DNA of 44,100 nt from Candidatus Yanofskyibacteriota bacterium (GCA_023245235.1 JAHFKT010000001.1:3923-48022), one strand, 5' to 3'. Positions 17,927 through 26,117 are shown, counted from the first letter of the stretch. Notes: generated by a model from the sequence alone, not told the origin. Numbers and translations are program-made.

Positions 17927-19258
17927 TTATTTGCCGGATTGGGCGAGCGCGATCCTGATCGTCTTTAAAACGATACCGAGATCAAGAACAAGAGAGCGGT
18001 TCTTAATGTAGTAAAGATCATACTGTAATTTTTCGGCGGAATCATTGACCGACGAGCCGTATCGGAAATTGATCTGGGCCCAGCCCGAGAGACCCGGCTT
18101 GATGAGATAGCGTTCTTCGTAGAAGGGAACCTCCTTTTTCAGCATCTCATGAAATTCCGGCCTTTCAGCCCGCGGTCCGACCAGCGACATCTCTCCCCTG
18201 ATGATGTTCCACAGCTGGGGCAGCTCATCGAGCCGTGTTCTGCGGAGGAACCTGCCGACGCCGGTGATACGGTTGTCGTTCTCATTTGCCCACATGGCGC
18301 CGGTCTTGGCTTCGGCATCCGGGATCATGGTTCTGAATTTGATGATCCGGAACGGTGCGCCGAGCCGGCCGATCCGGGTCTGGGTGTAAAATAACGGACC
18401 CGGCGAGCTCAATTTGATCGCGCAGGCGATGAACGGATAGACGATAAGCGAGAGCAGCGCAAATACCACCCCGAACACCAGGTCGAAGATGTGCTTCGTG
18501 AATTCGTAGGCGCGCTTTGAACTCTCGCTGATGTTCTCCAGAAACCATACCTGATTGATGGCCCCGAGCGGTACCCGTCCGGTCAGGCGCTCATAGAAGG
18601 TCGAGAGGTTATAAAAAGTGATATTCCGGGCGAGCGCGTGATAAAATGCGTCGATGATCTCCGGCATCTGGTATGCTTCCGGCCCGATGACGATAACATC
18701 GATGTGGCGCCGGACAATGTCATCGAGGGTCCGGATAGTGCCGGGATCAATGACTTCTTTCAGCTCATAACCGAGCTGAGGATGACGTTTGATGAACTCG
18801 GCAACCTCTCTGGATTGATCGCTTGTACCGACGATGATGGTCCGCTTCCTGAATCGTGTTTCAACGATGCCGTTGAACAGCCACCGTCCCAAAATCTCAA
18901 GGCCGGTGAATATGATGATAAAAATGAACAGATTGGTTTTCGGCGTAATGCCGAGCGCGGGGATCAGATAAAAGAAGGTGATCGAGAAGACAGCGGAGAC
19001 GGCGACGGCCTGGAACAGTGCTGAATAAAAATGGATGGTATTTCTGAACGTCTGGGGATCGTACAGGTTCGCTATATAGAAAATAATGAACCAAAGGATA
19101 GCGATGATGCCGAAAGGTATGAGGTGGAGCTGATACTGTTGGGCGAACTCCATATCGTACCGGATTCTCAACATGGCCAGAAGAGAGGCGTAGAAGAGTC
19201 CGGTATCCATGAGGATGATGACGAACTTGCGCATATATATTTGGCGCAACGATAGCAT
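17927..19258 (-). CDS. Undecaprenyl-phosphate sugar phosphotransferase (WbaP/WcaJ-type)
   Basis: The protein has four or five N-terminal membrane helices, then a Rossmann-like CoA_binding_3 region (RKRTIIVGTSDQSREVAEFI). It ends with the bacterial sugar transferase domain: KHIFDLVFGVVFAL, SPGPLFYTQTRIGRLGAPF, IIKFRTM, LRRTRLDELPQLWNII and MSLVGPRAERPEF. It transfers hexose-1-phosphate from a UDP-sugar to undecaprenyl phosphate, the first committed step of glycan assembly, so it probably primes the pathways encoded on either side. The start is uncertain: ATG codons at 19315, 19258 and 19234 are all in frame. The N-terminal extension from 19315 looks unnatural, and 19234 begins right at the first membrane helix. 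Confidence 0.88.
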   Translation of the reverse strand: MLSLRQIYMRKFVIILMDTGLFYASLLAMLRIRYDMEFAQQYQLHLIPFGIIAILWFIIFYIANLYDPQTFRNTIHFYSALFQAVAVSAVFSITFFYLIPALGITPKTNLFIFIIIFTGLEILGRWLFNGIVETRFRKRTIIVGTSDQSREVAEFIKRHPQLGYELKEVIDPGTIRTLDDIVRRHIDVIVIGPEAYQMPEIIDAFYHALARNITFYNLSTFYERLTGRVPLGAINQVWFLENISESSKRAYEFTKHIFDLVFGVVFALLSLIVYPFIACAIKLSSPGPLFYTQTRIGRLGAPFRIIKFRTMIPDAEAKTGAMWANENDNRITGVGRFLRRTRLDELPQLWNIIRGEMSLVGPRAERPEFHEMLKKEVPFYEERYLIKPGLSGWAQINFRYGSSVNDSAEKLQYDLYYIKNRSLVLDLGIVLKTIRIALAQSGK

Positions 19259-19396
19259 ATTTGTCAAAGCTTCACAATGTACGCACTGATGTCGAGCCGG
19301 ATAAATTTTTTGCATCAGATTTTTTCAGTTATCCACTTTTTTTGTATCAAAATTATTTTTTCTGTTCTAAAATTAAAACAGTTGAATTTGATTTTG

Positions 19397-19419
19397 TAGC
19401 GGTCGGTCGAACTGCTACG
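19397..19419 (+). promoter_or_regulatory. Leader hairpin upstream of the Lys-rich small gene
   Basis: GTAGCGG and CTGCTAC flank a 9-base loop about 14 bases before a strong ribosome-binding site. The T-rich stretch before it (19340-19375, with TAAAAT at 19368-19373) is the likely promoter, although no clear -35 was seen. No other gene is visible between the sugar transferase start and 19440. Confidence 0.3.
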
Positions 19420-19432
19420 CTAAAAATAAAAT

Positions 19433-19440
19433 AAGGAGGA
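19433..19440 (+). promoter_or_regulatory. Strong Shine-Dalgarno sequence
   Basis: AAGGAGGA is the strongest ribosome-binding site seen in the window, placed 6 bases before an ATG at 19447. Most other genes here have weak or no such site. Confidence 0.6.
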
Positions 19441-19446
19441 ATGGAG

Positions 19447-19494
19447 ATGATGTGGTCATCGTCAACGATGAGCGTATCGTCTCCCAAACTATAA
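19447..19494 (+). CDS. Possible leader peptide (15 residues)
   Basis: ATG at 19447, six bases after AAGGAGGA, opens a 15-codon frame (MMWSSSTMSVSSPKL) that stops 7 bases before the ATG of the Lys-rich protein. Its serine-rich sequence matches nothing I know. The spacing suggests translational coupling. Alternatively it is a by-product and the ribosome-binding site serves only to load ribosomes. Confidence 0.35.
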   Translation: MMWSSSTMSVSSPKL

Positions 19495-19501
19495 AAAGAA
19501 C

Positions 19502-19594
19502 ATGGCAAAGAAGAAAAAGGCCGCATCAAAGAAGAAGGCCAAGAAAGTTGTGAAGAGGAAAGCCAAGAAGGGCGGAAAGAAAAAGAGGCGCTAA
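19502..19594 (+). CDS. Very small Lys/Arg-rich basic protein
   Basis: A 30-residue frame (MAKKKKAASKKKAKKVVKRK, then AKKGGKKKRR) made almost entirely of Lys, Arg, Ala and Gly. It has no fold signature beyond resemblance to the tails of bacterial histone-H1-like proteins, and probably binds DNA or RNA. It has its own leader and strong ribosome-binding site upstream and a strong terminator 11 bases after the stop, so it appears to be a genuine, separately expressed gene. Automated gene finders will usually miss it. Confidence 0.65.
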   Translation: MAKKKKAASKKKAKKVVKRKAKKGGKKKRR

Positions 19595-19601
19595 CCGGCT
19601 G

Positions 19602-19636
19602 AAAAGGCCCGCGACAGTCGCGGGCCTTTTATTTTT
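19602..19636 (+). terminator. Rho-independent terminator of the Lys-rich gene
   Basis: Perfect stem GGCCCGCGA / TCGCGGGCC with loop CAG at 19606-19626, preceded by AAAA and followed by TTTTATTTTT. Confidence 0.92.
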
Positions 19637-19650
19637 CCGAATGATCGGTA

Positions 19651-19656
19651 TATAAT
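19651..19656 (+). promoter_or_regulatory. -10 element for hpf; leaderless start likely
   Basis: A consensus TATAAT ends 6 bases before the ATG at 19663, so transcription should begin at or just before the start codon. The -35 position falls in the terminator's T-run and is not a good match. Confidence 0.55.
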
Positions 19657-19662
19657 ACAACC

Positions 19663-19989
19663 ATGCATATCGATATCGTCTGTAAGAACATTGCCCTTGA
19701 TGAGCCACTGAAGGTATTTGTGGAAAATAAGATCGGCGGCCTGGAACGGCTCATATCCGGCGGTTCAGTCGATGCCCGGGTTGAGATCGGTAAATTATCC
19801 CGTCATCACCGCTCCGGACCTGTTTTTTCAGCCCGGGTCAATCTCAATATCGCCGGCCTGCTCCTGCGCGCCGAAGCCACCGATAAAGATCTCCGGACCG
19901 CGATAGACCTGGCCCGCGACGAACTCCATCTCCAGATCAAAAGGTTCAAAGAGAAGCGGAAAGATCTCTCACGCACGGCCAAGAAATAG
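19663..19989 (+). CDS. hpf: Ribosome hibernation-promoting factor (short HPF/RaiA)
   Basis: The 108-residue product has the single S30AE domain: MHIDIVCKNIALDEPLKVFV at the start, then KIGGLERLI, VNLNIAGLLLRAEATDKDLRTAIDLA and a basic C-terminal helix (LQIKRFKEKRKD). It binds the 30S A/P-site region in starved cells and blocks translation. The long-form C-terminal dimerisation domain is missing, so it resembles short HPF or RaiA (YfiA). It has its own -10 element close to the ATG and lies 51 bases before secA, an arrangement also known from other bacteria. Confidence 0.9.
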   Translation: MHIDIVCKNIALDEPLKVFVENKIGGLERLISGGSVDARVEIGKLSRHHRSGPVFSARVNLNIAGLLLRAEATDKDLRTAIDLARDELHLQIKRFKEKRKDLSRTAKK

Positions 19990-20022
19990 TCTCTCCGGGC
20001 GCTTTATTTTTCATCACGTTCA

Positions 20023-20031
20023 TGCTAAAAT
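20023..20031 (+). promoter_or_regulatory. Extended -10 element of secA
   Basis: TGCTAAAAT is an extended -10 motif (TG-N-TAAAAT), nine bases before the ATG at 20041, so the secA mRNA would have at most a few leader bases. No clear -35 box is visible, as expected for extended -10 promoters. Confidence 0.5.
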
Positions 20032-20040
20032 GCATGAACT

Positions 20041-22716
20041 ATGTCGTTTTTGGCTAACATATTCGGGAGCGCTAACCAGCGCTATGTCGATTCGCTGCGG
20101 CCGCTCATTGACCGCATCAACCAGCTCGAAAAGGAATTCGAGCTATTTTCTCTTGAGCAGCTGAAAGCTAAGACAGCGGAATTTAAGGTGCGCCTTGAAA
20201 AAGGAGAAACCCTCGATGATATATTGCCCGAAGCGTTTGCCGCAGTCCGCGAGGCATCGAGGCGGACGCTCGGCCAGCGGCATTACGACGTTCAGCTTAT
20301 CGGCGGTATCGTACTTCACCAGGGCAAGATCGCCGAGATGCGTACCGGAGAGGGCAAGACGCTCGTCGCCACACTGCCGGTATATTTGAATGCTCTTGAG
20401 GGAAAGGGCGTGCATGTGATCACCGTTAACGATTACCTTGCCCGCCGTGATGCGACCTGGATGGGCCAGGTCTATAACGCCCTCGGCGTGACCGTCGGCT
20501 GTATTAACCACGAGACCAGCTATGTTTACGACGAAACCCACACCGATAAGGCCGAAGACAAAGAACGCGATACGGAAGGCAGCTTCAAAGTGGTCCATGA
20601 ATTCCTGAAACCGGTCTCACGCCGTGACGCGTATCACGCCGATATCACCTACGGCACGAATAACGAGTACGGCTTCGACTATCTGCGGGATAATATGTCG
20701 TACCTGCCGATACAGATGTCCCAGCGTTCAGCGGACGAGGGCGGCCACCACTTTGCGATCGTCGACGAAGTCGATTCTATTCTGATCGACGAGGCCCGCA
20801 CTCCGCTTATCATCTCCGCTCCCGATGAGGATTCGGGAGAGCTGTATCAGACATTCTCCCGCATCGTTCCCAAACTGAAAGAGGACGAGGATTATAATGT
20901 CGACATCAAAGAGAAAACCGTCGCCATTACCGAGGCCGGTATCGAGAAAGTCGAGAAGATACTGGACATGAAGAATATCTATGACGAGGGCGGCATGCGC
21001 TATGTCCATCATCTTGAGCAGGCATTGAAGGCGAATGTCATCTTTCATCGCGACCGTGACTATGTGGTCAAAGACGGCGAGATCATTATCGTCGACGAAT
21101 TTACCGGCCGTCTGATGCCCGGCCGCCGGTGGTCCGAAGGTCTCCATCAGTCGGTCGAGGCCAAGGAAGGCGTTAAGGTCCAGAAAGAATCCCGCACACT
21201 GGCCACGGTCACGTTCCAGAACTATTTCCGTCTATACAAAAAGATCGGCGGCATGACCGGAACCGCCCAGACTTCGGCCGAAGAGTTCCATAAGGTCTAT
21301 ACGATCGATGTCGTTACGGTTCCCACCAATAAACCCGCCATCCGCAAAGACCTGCCCGACCGTATTTATAAGAACGAAGCCGGAAAATTCCGCGCCATCG
21401 TTAGAGAGATCAAAGAACGGCATGAAACAGGCCAGCCGGTCCTGGTCGGTACCGTCTCGATCGAGAAGAACGAGTATCTTTCAATGTTGCTTCAGCGCGA
21501 AGGGGTGCCGCATACGCTTTTGAATGCCAAGAACCACGAGAAGGAAGCCGAAATAATCGCCCAGGCCGGCCGGGCAAGCGGCGTGACGCTGGCGACCAAT
21601 ATCGCCGGCCGGGGCGTCGACATTATCCTGGGCGGCAATCCGCCCGAGCCGGCATCGCACGAGAAAGCCAAAGAATTCGGCGGATTGCACGTGCTCGGCA
21701 CAGAACGTCATGAAGCCCGGCGTATCGATGACCAGCTCCGGGGCCGCGCCGGACGTCAGGGCGATCCCGGCTCCTCTCAATTCTTTGTTTCGACCGAGGA
21801 CGAACTGGTCCGGCGCTTCGGCGGGGACAGCCTGAAGAACATCATGGAGCGGCTTGGCGTCGGCGAGGACGATGTCATCGAGAACCGGTTCGTGTCCAAT
21901 GCCATTCAGCAGGCCCAGGGCCGGATCGAAGGCCACAACTTTGATATCCGCAAATACGTTCTTGAATACGACGACGTCATGAACAAGCACCGGGAAGCGG
22001 TCTACGGCCTGCGCCGCCAGATCCTGTTCGCCGATTCCGCGAAGCCGATCATCGAGGAATATCTCAAGGAGTACGTCCGGAACCTCATCGCTTTTCATAC
22101 TTCGGGCCATGAATGGGACCTGAAAGAGATACAGCAGTCGCTTGAAGCTCTGGCCGGGCCGAACGGCGAGCTGGAATCGAAGTTGAAAGAGGGAAGGAGT
22201 CCCGAGGATATCATCGAGTACATTGACGGCTATCTGAACGAGCGCTATGCAAAGCGCGAACAGGAGATGGGCGAAGCCGAGATGCGCAAGCTTGAGAGAC
22301 TGGTCATGCTCCGCACCATCGACGAGCTGTGGGTTGACCATATTTCGGCCATGGAGTTCCTGCGCGATTCGGTCCGTTTGCGCGCATTCGGCCAGCGTGA
22401 TCCGCTGGCGGAATACAAAGTGGAGGGCCAGAAGATGTTCGGTCAGCTGATGCAGGCCATTAAGGCCCAGGTGGCCGACGTGATCTTCAAGGTAAATATG
22501 ATACACCAACCCCGGGCCGTGAACGTGAAAGAGGTCCGCCAGGATATCTCCGGTGAAAGTCCGATGGAGAGAGAATCAAATAACCGGCCTACGGTTGCAT
22601 CGGAGGAAGAAAAGATAGGGCGCAATGACCCGTGCCCGTGCGGTTCCGGCAAAAAATACAAAAAGTGCGGGCTCCTCAACACTCCCGAGCATCAGCGTCT
22701 CATGTCGGCCAGTTAA
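20041..22716 (+). CDS. secA: Preprotein translocase ATPase SecA
   Basis: At 891 residues this is a full-length SecA. It shows MRTGEGKTLVATLP (Walker A), the preprotein-binding domain start VITVNDYLARRDATWMG, YGTNNEYGFDYLRDNM, the DEAD-type VDEVDSILIDEARTPLIIS, GMTGTAQTSAEEF and TNIAGRGVDIILGG. The C-terminus has the metal-binding segment NDPCPCGSGKKYKKCG. There the usual last ligand after the third Cys (His or Cys) is Gly, so zinc binding may be weak. SecA drives secretion through SecYEG; secD and secF are also in the window. Confidence 0.98.
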   Translation: MSFLANIFGSANQRYVDSLRPLIDRINQLEKEFELFSLEQLKAKTAEFKVRLEKGETLDDILPEAFAAVREASRRTLGQRHYDVQLIGGIVLHQGKIAEMRTGEGKTLVATLPVYLNALEGKGVHVITVNDYLARRDATWMGQVYNALGVTVGCINHETSYVYDETHTDKAEDKERDTEGSFKVVHEFLKPVSRRDAYHADITYGTNNEYGFDYLRDNMSYLPIQMSQRSADEGGHHFAIVDEVDSILIDEARTPLIISAPDEDSGELYQTFSRIVPKLKEDEDYNVDIKEKTVAITEAGIEKVEKILDMKNIYDEGGMRYVHHLEQALKANVIFHRDRDYVVKDGEIIIVDEFTGRLMPGRRWSEGLHQSVEAKEGVKVQKESRTLATVTFQNYFRLYKKIGGMTGTAQTSAEEFHKVYTIDVVTVPTNKPAIRKDLPDRIYKNEAGKFRAIVREIKERHETGQPVLVGTVSIEKNEYLSMLLQREGVPHTLLNAKNHEKEAEIIAQAGRASGVTLATNIAGRGVDIILGGNPPEPASHEKAKEFGGLHVLGTERHEARRIDDQLRGRAGRQGDPGSSQFFVSTEDELVRRFGGDSLKNIMERLGVGEDDVIENRFVSNAIQQAQGRIEGHNFDIRKYVLEYDDVMNKHREAVYGLRRQILFADSAKPIIEEYLKEYVRNLIAFHTSGHEWDLKEIQQSLEALAGPNGELESKLKEGRSPEDIIEYIDGYLNERYAKREQEMGEAEMRKLERLVMLRTIDELWVDHISAMEFLRDSVRLRAFGQRDPLAEYKVEGQKMFGQLMQAIKAQVADVIFKVNMIHQPRAVNVKEVRQDISGESPMERESNNRPTVASEEEKIGRNDPCPCGSGKKYKKCGLLNTPEHQRLMSAS

Positions 22717-22729
22717 GAGTTACAGGATC

Positions 22730-23230
22730 ATGGGAAATAAAATCATAGATATAAAAGGCGAAGAACATCAAACAGAATGTATCGCTTGCTCAATTCGGCG
22801 CGGGGAGATCACTCTGCCCGTAGAGAGGATCATAGAGACGGAAAATTTTGTCGTAGAGCAAGATATCGAATATCCGATCGAGGGGTTCTGGGTCGTTGTC
22901 TCAAAAAGACATATTCATGCGATCGACGAACTCAGCGAAAAAGAAGTTGCTGAACTTACCGAGCTGCTCATCAGGACAAGAAAAATCTTAAGAAAGTTCT
23001 GGAGAATCTCTCGCATGTCGTTGATACAGGAAGAGCGAAGCGAATGCTCACATTTTCATATTTGGTTTTTCCCGTGGCACCCTTGGATGCTTGAAAAATG
23101 GAAGGGAAAACTCAACGAGATCAAGGAGATCATGAACTATTCAAAAAAGAATTTTTCCGATTCCGAAAACTTGGAGAATATAAGGTCTACGATCGAGAGA
23201 TTCCGAAAAGAAATAGAAAACCTGAAGTAA
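22730..23230 (+). CDS. HIT-like nucleotide-binding protein with altered triad
   Basis: From the ATG at 22730 (just after CAGGA) the product is 166 residues. The N-terminal C-x-x-C (ECIACSI) and IIETENFVV followed by WVVVSKRHIHAIDEL match HIT-family hydrolases of the GalT/Ap4A type. The catalytic H-x-H-x-H region reads HFHIWFF, so the third His is Trp. The nucleophilic middle His is kept. Such proteins hydrolyse nucleotides or dinucleoside polyphosphates, but activity here is uncertain. The C-terminal 50 residues form a charged helix. It lies 14 bases before the nucleotidyltransferase/DAC-like gene, suggesting a shared nucleotide-related job. Upstream in-frame ATG at 22625 lies inside secA and is rejected. 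Confidence 0.65.
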   Translation: MGNKIIDIKGEEHQTECIACSIRRGEITLPVERIIETENFVVEQDIEYPIEGFWVVVSKRHIHAIDELSEKEVAELTELLIRTRKILRKFWRISRMSLIQEERSECSHFHIWFFPWHPWMLEKWKGKLNEIKEIMNYSKKNFSDSENLENIRSTIERFRKEIENLK

Positions 23231-23244
23231 TCACATTTTCCATA

Positions 23245-24264
23245 ATGAAAAAGCAGTCACGCAAGAAAAAGGTCGTCGTTGTCTCCGGCGGATTCGATCC
23301 GATACATGTCGGTCATTTGCGGCTATTCCAGGAAGCCAGGAAATTGGGCGACAGATTGGTTGTCATCCTGAACAACGACAACTGGCTGAATAAGAAAAAG
23401 AAGCAGATATTCATGCCCCAGGATGAACGCCGGGAGGTTCTTCGTGCGATCTCATGCGTGGATGAGGTGGTACTTACGAGGCATAAGCCCGATCCGAAAG
23501 ATATGGGCGTATCCGGAGAATTGAGGCGATTGCGCCCGGCCATCTTTGCCAACGGCGGTGACCGGAACGTGAATAATATTCCGGAAGCGGCAACGTGCGA
23601 TGCCATCGGATGCGAAATGGTTTTCGGTATCGGCCGCGGAGGCAAGGTCCAATCCAGTTCGTGGCTTCTGACCAACTATGTCCGGAGTCTGAGCGTCAGC
23701 CGTTCATTGGACGTAGAAAACACTGTCGCGGTGATAGAAAAGAAACTGAAAAGGTCCAAAACGCCGGTATCGTTAAAATATAAGCTGATGCTGGCCCGGG
23801 TCATCCTGAACCTGATGAACCGGCGCAAGGGTTTCGGCCTGTTCGTGATCCTGGGGTGGCAAAACGCATGGCAGGGCTTCATTGACATACCCGACAGCGG
23901 CCAGGATATCTATACCAGGCACCATGTACACCTGGAGGACTTAGCCAAAGAAAGCAAACGCTACCGTATAGAATCTACGGAGGATTTCGACGGCGCGATC
24001 CTGATAGATAAGAACGGACAGATACTCCATTCGGGTATTATCATCGAAGGATTGCGGCCGAGAGTTATCGCCGACAAGATACGTCCGGGCACGTTCAAGG
24101 ATCTTTCCGAGCAGTTCGGGTTCACGACCAAGGTCCATGCCCGGCATCTTTCGGCCATCACCGCATCGTACATATTCAAAGGGACTACGGTGTTCACCGT
24201 TTCCGAAGAGAACGATTCCCTGCATATCTTTGAGAAGGGCAAGATCGCGTATCAGACTACATGA
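23245..24264 (+). CDS. Cytidylyltransferase-like domain fused to a diadenylate-cyclase (DAC)-like domain
   Basis: The 339-residue protein starts with a nucleotidyltransferase of the cytidylyltransferase superfamily: VVVVSGGFDPIHVGHLRLF, with H21-x-x-H24 as the HxGH motif, and ISCVDEVVLTRH. After a linker (about 140-170) comes a region resembling DAC (DisA_N) domains: GLFVILGW, then FDGAILIDKNGQI (DGA at 249-251), the ARHLSAIT segment (RH at 300-301, third position Leu instead of Arg) and VFTVSEENDSLHIFEKGKI. DGA and RHR are the ATP-binding motifs of c-di-AMP synthases. The fusion could make or sense c-di-AMP, but activity is not proven. The start at 23245 is chosen because earlier ATGs lie in the HIT gene. 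Its end overlaps gpmI by 8 bases, convergently. Confidence 0.75.
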   Translation: MKKQSRKKKVVVVSGGFDPIHVGHLRLFQEARKLGDRLVVILNNDNWLNKKKKQIFMPQDERREVLRAISCVDEVVLTRHKPDPKDMGVSGELRRLRPAIFANGGDRNVNNIPEAATCDAIGCEMVFGIGRGGKVQSSSWLLTNYVRSLSVSRSLDVENTVAVIEKKLKRSKTPVSLKYKLMLARVILNLMNRRKGFGLFVILGWQNAWQGFIDIPDSGQDIYTRHHVHLEDLAKESKRYRIESTEDFDGAILIDKNGQILHSGIIIEGLRPRVIADKIRPGTFKDLSEQFGFTTKVHARHLSAITASYIFKGTTVFTVSEENDSLHIFEKGKIAYQTT

Positions 24265-25843
24265 TCAAAGTCGAGCCGGTCATCTCTTTCGGCTTCTCGA
24301 CTCCCAAGAGATACAGCACCGATGGCGCAACATCCAGAAGCGTGCCCATCGGATTTTCGTTTACGAGCGATTCCAGGGTCTTGCCGCTGCCGGTCTGATC
24401 TTTAAACTGCTGAGCGGCAAATACGAGCGGTATTGTGTGAGTTGAATGCTGAGTATCTTCGGCGGCGGTCTGAGGGTCGATCAGTTCCTCCGCATTTCCA
24501 TGGTCGGCGGTGATGACCACTGCATACTCGGGATTCGCAATGATCGTTCCCACGGCCTTCTTCAGGGAATCATCGAGCACCCGCATGGCCTTGACGGCCG
24601 CCTCGATATTTCCGGTATGGGCGATAATGTCAGCATTAGCAAAATTGACCACGAACATTCTTTTATCATCGTCCATGCGTTTCAGAATCTCACTGACGAT
24701 CAGTCCGGCCGACATTTCAGGATGCGAAAGATAATCATCGCCGGTCATCTGCTTGGAGGAGACGATGATACGTTCTTCGCCCTCAAAAGGACTTATCCTG
24801 CCGCCATTGAAGAAATTAGTGACGTGAGCTTCTTTTTCTTTTTCGGCGATCCGGTACTGTTGCCAGCCCTGCTTACTGACCGTGTCTCCGAGGAGATTCT
24901 CCATCTTGAGCGGCTCATAGGCCACTTGGACATCCAGATCATCGGCATATCGGGTCATGGTTGTGACATACAGGCCGGCGGGGATCTTATTCCTCTTGAA
25001 CCCGGTGAAATTCGGCGATACGAACGGCGCCACCAGCTGTTTGATGCGGTCGTTCCGATAGTTAAAGAATATGATGCCGTCGTTATCTCCGATCGTAGCC
25101 ACCGGACCCATTGCGGTTCCGCTTGAGTCCATTACAACCGCCGGCTCTATCTCATGGTCAAAAACTTTTTTTGCGTACGATTCCCTGAGGTACGCCTCGG
25201 GATCGGTTATGGGGGTGCCCTCACCGTCAACCATGGTTTTCCAGGCACGTTCGGTCAGATGCCAGTTCAATAGGCGGTCCATTCCGTATGTCCGACCTAT
25301 GATCGAGGCCAGCTTACCCCCGGTCTCCCGGAGGACCTTGTTGAGCTTGCCCAAGCTGATGACGGCCTCTTCGGGCCCGGTATCCTGTCCGTCGGTGATC
25401 ATATGCACGAATACATTATTATAGTGGTGCTTGGCGGCCAAGCGCAGAAGCGCAAAGGCATGATCTTCGTAGGAGTGGATCCCGCCGGGACTTACGCCGC
25501 CGACCAGATGCAGCTTCGATTTGTTCTTGATGCAATGCTCAAGAGCGCCCTTCAGGGCGGGGTTCTCAAAAAACTGACCGGTAAGAATATCCTGATTGAT
25601 GCGGGCCCAATCCTGGACGATGATGCGTCCGGCCCCGATGGCCGAATGGCCGACCTCGCTATTACCGTACTTACCCCACGGAAGCCCGACCACTAACCCG
25701 GCTGACACGATCGAATAGGAGGGATAGTCGCGGAGAAGGCCGCTGAAGTAGTCCATCCCGGCGATCGTTATCGCATTGCCGGGGCCTGCCGGGGCCAGCC
25801 CGAATCCGTCCAGAATGATAAGAAAGACTTTTTTGAAACTCAT
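24257..25843 (-). CDS. gpmI: 2,3-bisphosphoglycerate-independent phosphoglycerate mutase
   Basis: This 528-residue protein has the two-metal alkaline-phosphatase fold of GpmI. It has LIILDGFGLAP at the N-terminus, the phosphoserine site YGNSEVGHSAIGAGR near residue 60, HLVGGVSPGGIHSYEDHAFALL, the NYRNDR segment, and VVITADHGNAEEL near residue 445. It interconverts 3- and 2-phosphoglycerate in lower glycolysis. The gene stands alone and converges with the DAC-like gene. Its promoter and leader lie inside the palindromic element that follows. Confidence 0.96.
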   Translation of the reverse strand: MSFKKVFLIILDGFGLAPAGPGNAITIAGMDYFSGLLRDYPSYSIVSAGLVVGLPWGKYGNSEVGHSAIGAGRIIVQDWARINQDILTGQFFENPALKGALEHCIKNKSKLHLVGGVSPGGIHSYEDHAFALLRLAAKHHYNNVFVHMITDGQDTGPEEAVISLGKLNKVLRETGGKLASIIGRTYGMDRLLNWHLTERAWKTMVDGEGTPITDPEAYLRESYAKKVFDHEIEPAVVMDSSGTAMGPVATIGDNDGIIFFNYRNDRIKQLVAPFVSPNFTGFKRNKIPAGLYVTTMTRYADDLDVQVAYEPLKMENLLGDTVSKQGWQQYRIAEKEKEAHVTNFFNGGRISPFEGEERIIVSSKQMTGDDYLSHPEMSAGLIVSEILKRMDDDKRMFVVNFANADIIAHTGNIEAAVKAMRVLDDSLKKAVGTIIANPEYAVVITADHGNAEELIDPQTAAEDTQHSTHTIPLVFAAQQFKDQTGSGKTLESLVNENPMGTLLDVAPSVLYLLGVEKPKEMTGSTLIM

Positions 25844-25847
25844 GTTT

Positions 25848-26117
25848 AGAACCTATCTCAATAATATTTCCTGCCGCGATACTGGTAAATTTTGATTATA
25901 TCAAGAAGCAAGGATGAAGCATACCGGACGGTCTGTTGAGGACGAGCGACGCCGATATAGTCAAAATTTGCTCTATCCCGAAGGGTTCTCACTATTTTCC
26001 CGCTCCGCTTTGTTTCTCCTCGTCGGAGTACCAACCGGTACACCTCGCTCGTCGCGCCTTGCGGAGCGGAGAAAATACTAGAGAACGCGGCTCGGGACTA
26101 TTATCGAGATAGGTTCT
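25848..26117. repeat. Nested-palindrome intergenic element (270 bases)
   Basis: No gene is visible in this spacer. Its ends are a 19-base inverted repeat (25848-25866 and 26099-26117, one mismatch) whose similarity continues inward for about another 12 bases. Inside lie two further inverted pairs. The first is 25887-25902 with 25954-25969 (15 of 16 match). The second is 25985-26008 with 26061-26086, both arms carrying GTTCTC, ATTTTC and CTCCGC in order. The strand could fold into a long hairpin with two side arms. This resembles a non-autonomous palindromic repeat unit or MITE-like element. The -10/-35 of gpmI fall in its left part. Confidence 0.7.
25861..25889 (-). promoter_or_regulatory. 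Candidate gpmI promoter within the palindromic element
   Basis: Minus strand TTTACC (25889-25884), 17 bases, TATTAT (25866-25861), with the start near 25853 and the ATG at 25843. Its position means the element, not ordinary spacer, drives gpmI. Confidence 0.45.

Noticed and set aside
21481-22509. Long minus-strand open frame of 342 codons
   Set aside because: It lies wholly inside secA, has no family motifs and mirrors the codon pattern of the secA strand.
25848-26117. Known structured RNA such as RNase P, tmRNA or SRP RNA
   Set aside because: I saw none of their conserved sequence elements; the symmetric nested palindromes fit a repeat element better.
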